Shown here piece by piece: positions 62,080 to 64,000 of a stretch of 64,000 nucleotides of DNA. The DNA is from Bacillus sp. FJAT-25509. GTDB lineage: Bacteria > Bacillota > Bacilli > Bacillales > Bacillaceae_G. The translations under genes and the position numbers were made by a program. The stretch spans positions 1 through 64,000 of the forward strand of contig NZ_LJIZ01000038.1 of NCBI RefSeq assembly GCF_001420605.1, in the 5' to 3' direction. The number at the start of each line of letters is the position of its first letter. The stretch's first letter is position 1. The notes under the pieces are model-generated. The model was not told where the DNA came from. It saw nothing but the letters and a program-made list of their open reading frames with translations, and made no database searches.

Positions 62080-62766
62080 ATGGTAGAAACAGTAAACTGG
62101 AAAAATAATGCAGTTGGTCGTAAATTTATAACTTCTTTTAGCGGAGGGAAAGATAGTGTACTAGCCTTATATAAAGCTATGAAAATAGGGGAAGCGGTTG
62201 GATTGATCGTTATGCTTGAGGAAGAAGGAAAACGTTCTAGATCCCATGGAATGCCTCCTGAATTAGTACACGCTCAAGCAGAATCAATAGGCTTACCTGT
62301 TTATACAGGGGTGGCAAATTGGCAGGAATATGAAAAAGTATTTACACAGCTATTAGAAAATGCAAAAAATCAAGGAACAGAAGTATTAGTAACGGGAGAC
62401 ATAGATATGCCTGCACAAGATTGTTGGCATGATAAGGTTACTAAAAATGTTGGATTAAAGCTTGGTATGCCATTATGGGAAATGAATCACCGTGAAGCTG
62501 TCGATGAGTTTATAAATAGGGGGTTTCAAACAATTGTTGTATCGGTCAACTTATCATTAAGAATGCGAGAAGAAGATTTAGGACGAACATTAACTCATGA
62601 ATATGTGAAGGAGCTTGAAAGTCGAGGCATTGATCCATGTGGAGAAAGTGGGGAGTTCCATACTACCGTGATAGATGGACCGATTTTTAAGTATCCGATT
62701 TCAGTTAAAAAGTGTGAGATTATTAGGGATGGAGAATATGCTTATTTACCTTTAGAACTTGCATAA
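62080..62766 (+). CDS. Dph6-like PP-loop ATP pyrophosphatase (diphthine-ammonia ligase family)
   Basis: A 228-residue adenine-nucleotide alpha-hydrolase. The PP-loop SGGKDSVLALYKAM (about 20-33) is followed by SRSHGMPPELVHAQAESIGLPVY (about 52-74), TGDIDMPAQDCWHDKVTKNVGLKLGMPLWEMN, and CGESGEFHTTVIDGPIF (about 187-203), all typical of the TIGR00290/Dph6-related group. Bacteria lack diphthamide, so the true product is an unknown ATP-dependent amidation or transfer. ATG 62080 after AAGGGAG. Confidence 0.87.
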   Translation: MVETVNWKNNAVGRKFITSFSGGKDSVLALYKAMKIGEAVGLIVMLEEEGKRSRSHGMPPELVHAQAESIGLPVYTGVANWQEYEKVFTQLLENAKNQGTEVLVTGDIDMPAQDCWHDKVTKNVGLKLGMPLWEMNHREAVDEFINRGFQTIVVSVNLSLRMREEDLGRTLTHEYVKELESRGIDPCGESGEFHTTVIDGPIFKYPISVKKCEIIRDGEYAYLPLELA

Positions 62767-62953
62767 ATAAAACGGAGAAGTAAGAATGTTAAAAAATACT
62801 CATTTAATTATGGTGAAATTCAGATAACATTCTTAAGCAAAAGGGAATTAGTAGAAAATAATGGTGTTTAAGTTTTTATAAACCAATTTAAAGCAATTAT
62901 AATTTCAGTAAATAGATTGAAATTTCATTGGGTACAAAAAAGGAGATCGTAAT

Positions 62954-63355
62954 TTGTCTACTAAAATACTAGAAAATAAAAAAAGTTGGCAGAAAAGAAG
63001 ACGACAAACATTTAAAATATTAATTTCTGTAAGCGTATTTTTTTTGGTGATTATCGGGTATGGGGTATACTGGGCATTTTTTGATATGAATAGATTACCA
63101 AAAGGAGAATATCTTACAGAAGAAGAATCTCCAAACGGAAATTATACTTTAAAAGCATATGTAACAAGTGGAGGAGCAACAACTGAAAATACTGTAAGAG
63201 GAGAATTAGTATTTAACAAGGAAAAGAAGAGTAAAACTGTATACTGGAATTATCGTGAGAGCGCAGCAGATATTGAATGGATTGATAGTGATACAGTTGT
63301 TATTAACGGTCACACTCTGAATGTCCCTGATGATAAATTTGATTTTCGACATTAA
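62954..63355 (+). CDS. DUF5412-like membrane-anchored protein
   Basis: A 133-residue protein with one N-terminal helix (about 20-42) preceded by a basic stretch (KKSWQKRRRQTFK), then an outer beta-rich domain: PNGNYTLKAYVTSGGATTENTVRGELVF, TVYWNYRESAADIEWIDSDTVVINGHTLNV. This fits small DUF5412-type proteins of Bacillus. TTG start after AAAGGAG. Role unknown. Followed by another small membrane-protein gene 46 bases on. Confidence 0.75.
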   Translation: MSTKILENKKSWQKRRRQTFKILISVSVFFLVIIGYGVYWAFFDMNRLPKGEYLTEEESPNGNYTLKAYVTSGGATTENTVRGELVFNKEKKSKTVYWNYRESAADIEWIDSDTVVINGHTLNVPDDKFDFRH

Positions 63356-63401
63356 ATATAGTCTTTTGTGGATAAGAAAAACTAGGGAAGGAAGAATTCC
63401 T

Positions 63402-63638
63402 TTGAAATTGTTAATATCAATCATATTAGCAACCGTATTAGGTATATTTCTTTCGATGATAGGAGAAGTTGGTATCATTATAGGTTTCGGAATTTTAGCT
63501 GGCATTTTGTTTAGAGGGGTATATCTTTTAAACGATCTAAGCAAAAGACTTTCAAAAGTAGCACCAGCTTTGCCAATATCCGATAAGGTAAAAAAAGCAT
63601 ATGAAGATTATTTGAGAGAAAAAGAAATAAACAGTTAA
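63402..63638 (+). CDS. small two-helix membrane protein
   Basis: A 78-residue protein with two helices (about 2-20 and 24-44) and a charged C-terminal tail, NDLSKRLSKVAP and KKAYEDYLREKEINS. TTG 63402 is chosen because AGGGAAGGAAG (63384-63394) lies just upstream; a longer frame would overlap the preceding gene. Family not recognised. Probably co-transcribed with the DUF5412-like gene. Confidence 0.6.
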   Translation: MKLLISIILATVLGIFLSMIGEVGIIIGFGILAGILFRGVYLLNDLSKRLSKVAPALPISDKVKKAYEDYLREKEINS

Positions 63639-63668
63639 GGATGGAAATTAATTTCTATCCTTTTTTTA
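63638..63668 (+). terminator. terminator
   Basis: AAGGATGGAAAT pairs with ATTTCTATCCTT (one wobble), then seven T. Confidence 0.85.
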
Positions 63669-63835
63669 TTTTATACGCCTTAAATGGTTCTTACTTTTTA
63701 TAAAGAAATGCTGAAATAAACCCAAATTACAAATAGGAGTTGTTAGTGTAATATTATAATAGAATTATATATAATAGTGTAATTATACATTTTTTTAGAA
63801 TTAATTCATATTTTTAAATTCATGGGGGTTTTGAT

Positions 63836-64000
63836 GTGGTTACAACGAATAGTAAATCTATTTCTTCATTAACTTTAGGCGTATTATCGATAATCATTCC
63901 TTATATTGGGTTCATACTTGGTATAATAGGTCTTTTTATTTCTAGAAAAAGTATTGCCGAAATTAATCATTCGAATGAAAAAGGGAAAGGCCTAGCAATT
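63836..64000 (+). CDS. DUF4190-like membrane protein, cut by the window end
   Basis: A frame of 55 codons runs to the edge: SKSISSLTLGVLSIIIPYIGF, then ILGIIGLFISRKSIAEIN and EKGKGLAI. This is the pattern of DUF4190 proteins: a helix, LGIIGLI-type helix, then a K/G-rich turn before the next helix. GTG 63836 has GGGGG eight bases upstream. Confidence 0.6.
   Translation, partial: MVTTNSKSISSLTLGVLSIIIPYIGFILGIIGLFISRKSIAEINHSNEKGKGLAI

Overview
The window is AT-rich chromosomal DNA from a spore-forming Gram-positive bacterium of the Bacillaceae. The evidence is the SplA/SplB spore-photoproduct repair pair, a GerA-type germination protein, strong GGAGG ribosome sites with many GTG/TTG starts, intrinsic terminators after most transcription units, and lipoprotein and secretion signals of Bacillus type. 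I cannot name the species. No rRNA, tRNA or CRISPR array was seen. The left edge lies inside an IS3-family element, and the right edge cuts a small membrane-protein gene.

Layout. 0.5-8.5 kb: an SDR/NmrA-like oxidoreductase, then a membrane-lipid group (two DedA/TVP38-type proteins, cardiolipin synthase, a PmtA-like methyltransferase and an OmpR-type two-component system), then a decayed F420-type oxidoreductase gene. 8.6-17.5 kb: a cyanophycin/beta-aspartyl-peptide utilisation locus. It has a secreted S51 cyanophycinase-like protein, an isoaspartyl dipeptidase and a YfcC-type transporter in one leftward operon, a divergent sigma-54 activator, and a secreted protein with two complete cyanophycinase domains. 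Each arm has a recognisable sigma-54 promoter, and both intergenic regions carry the pattern TTGGTT-N4-TTGGTT. 17.6-31.2 kb: TspO, splAB, a MarR/nitroreductase/quinol-monooxygenase unit, an Atg22-like MFS protein, a CysJ-like reductase lacking its flavodoxin domain, an iadA gene remnant, a DUF899 and a YCII-type protein, a region of palindromic repeats, and two paralogous three-repeat beta-barrel proteins flanking an ArsB-like transporter.

31.5-46.1 kb: a large arabinose/arabino-oligosaccharide cluster. It comprises a LacI regulator, a binding lipoprotein and two permeases (no ATPase, so a shared MsmX-type ATPase is presumed), an intracellular GH36 enzyme, a 1244-residue secreted clan GH-A enzyme with several carbohydrate-binding-like modules, araD, araA and a FGGY kinase. 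The inferred flow is outside hydrolysis, ABC uptake, inside hydrolysis, then isomerase, kinase and epimerase to xylulose-5-phosphate.

46.3-64 kb: an orphan GerA protein, a DinB-like protein, zinc-ribbon membrane proteins, a YARHG protein overlapping a cell-wall amidase, a small secreted protein with a VanZ-like protein, and a phosphate-scavenging pair (alkaline phosphatase behind a helically phased PhoP-box-like array, then a secreted phosphoesterase) followed by the remnant of a second alkaline phosphatase gene. After these come DUF975 and M48 membrane proteins, a metallophosphoesterase, a DHFR/RibD-like protein, a Dph6-like PP-loop protein and small membrane proteins. This right part is unusually rich in small decayed genes with in-frame stops.
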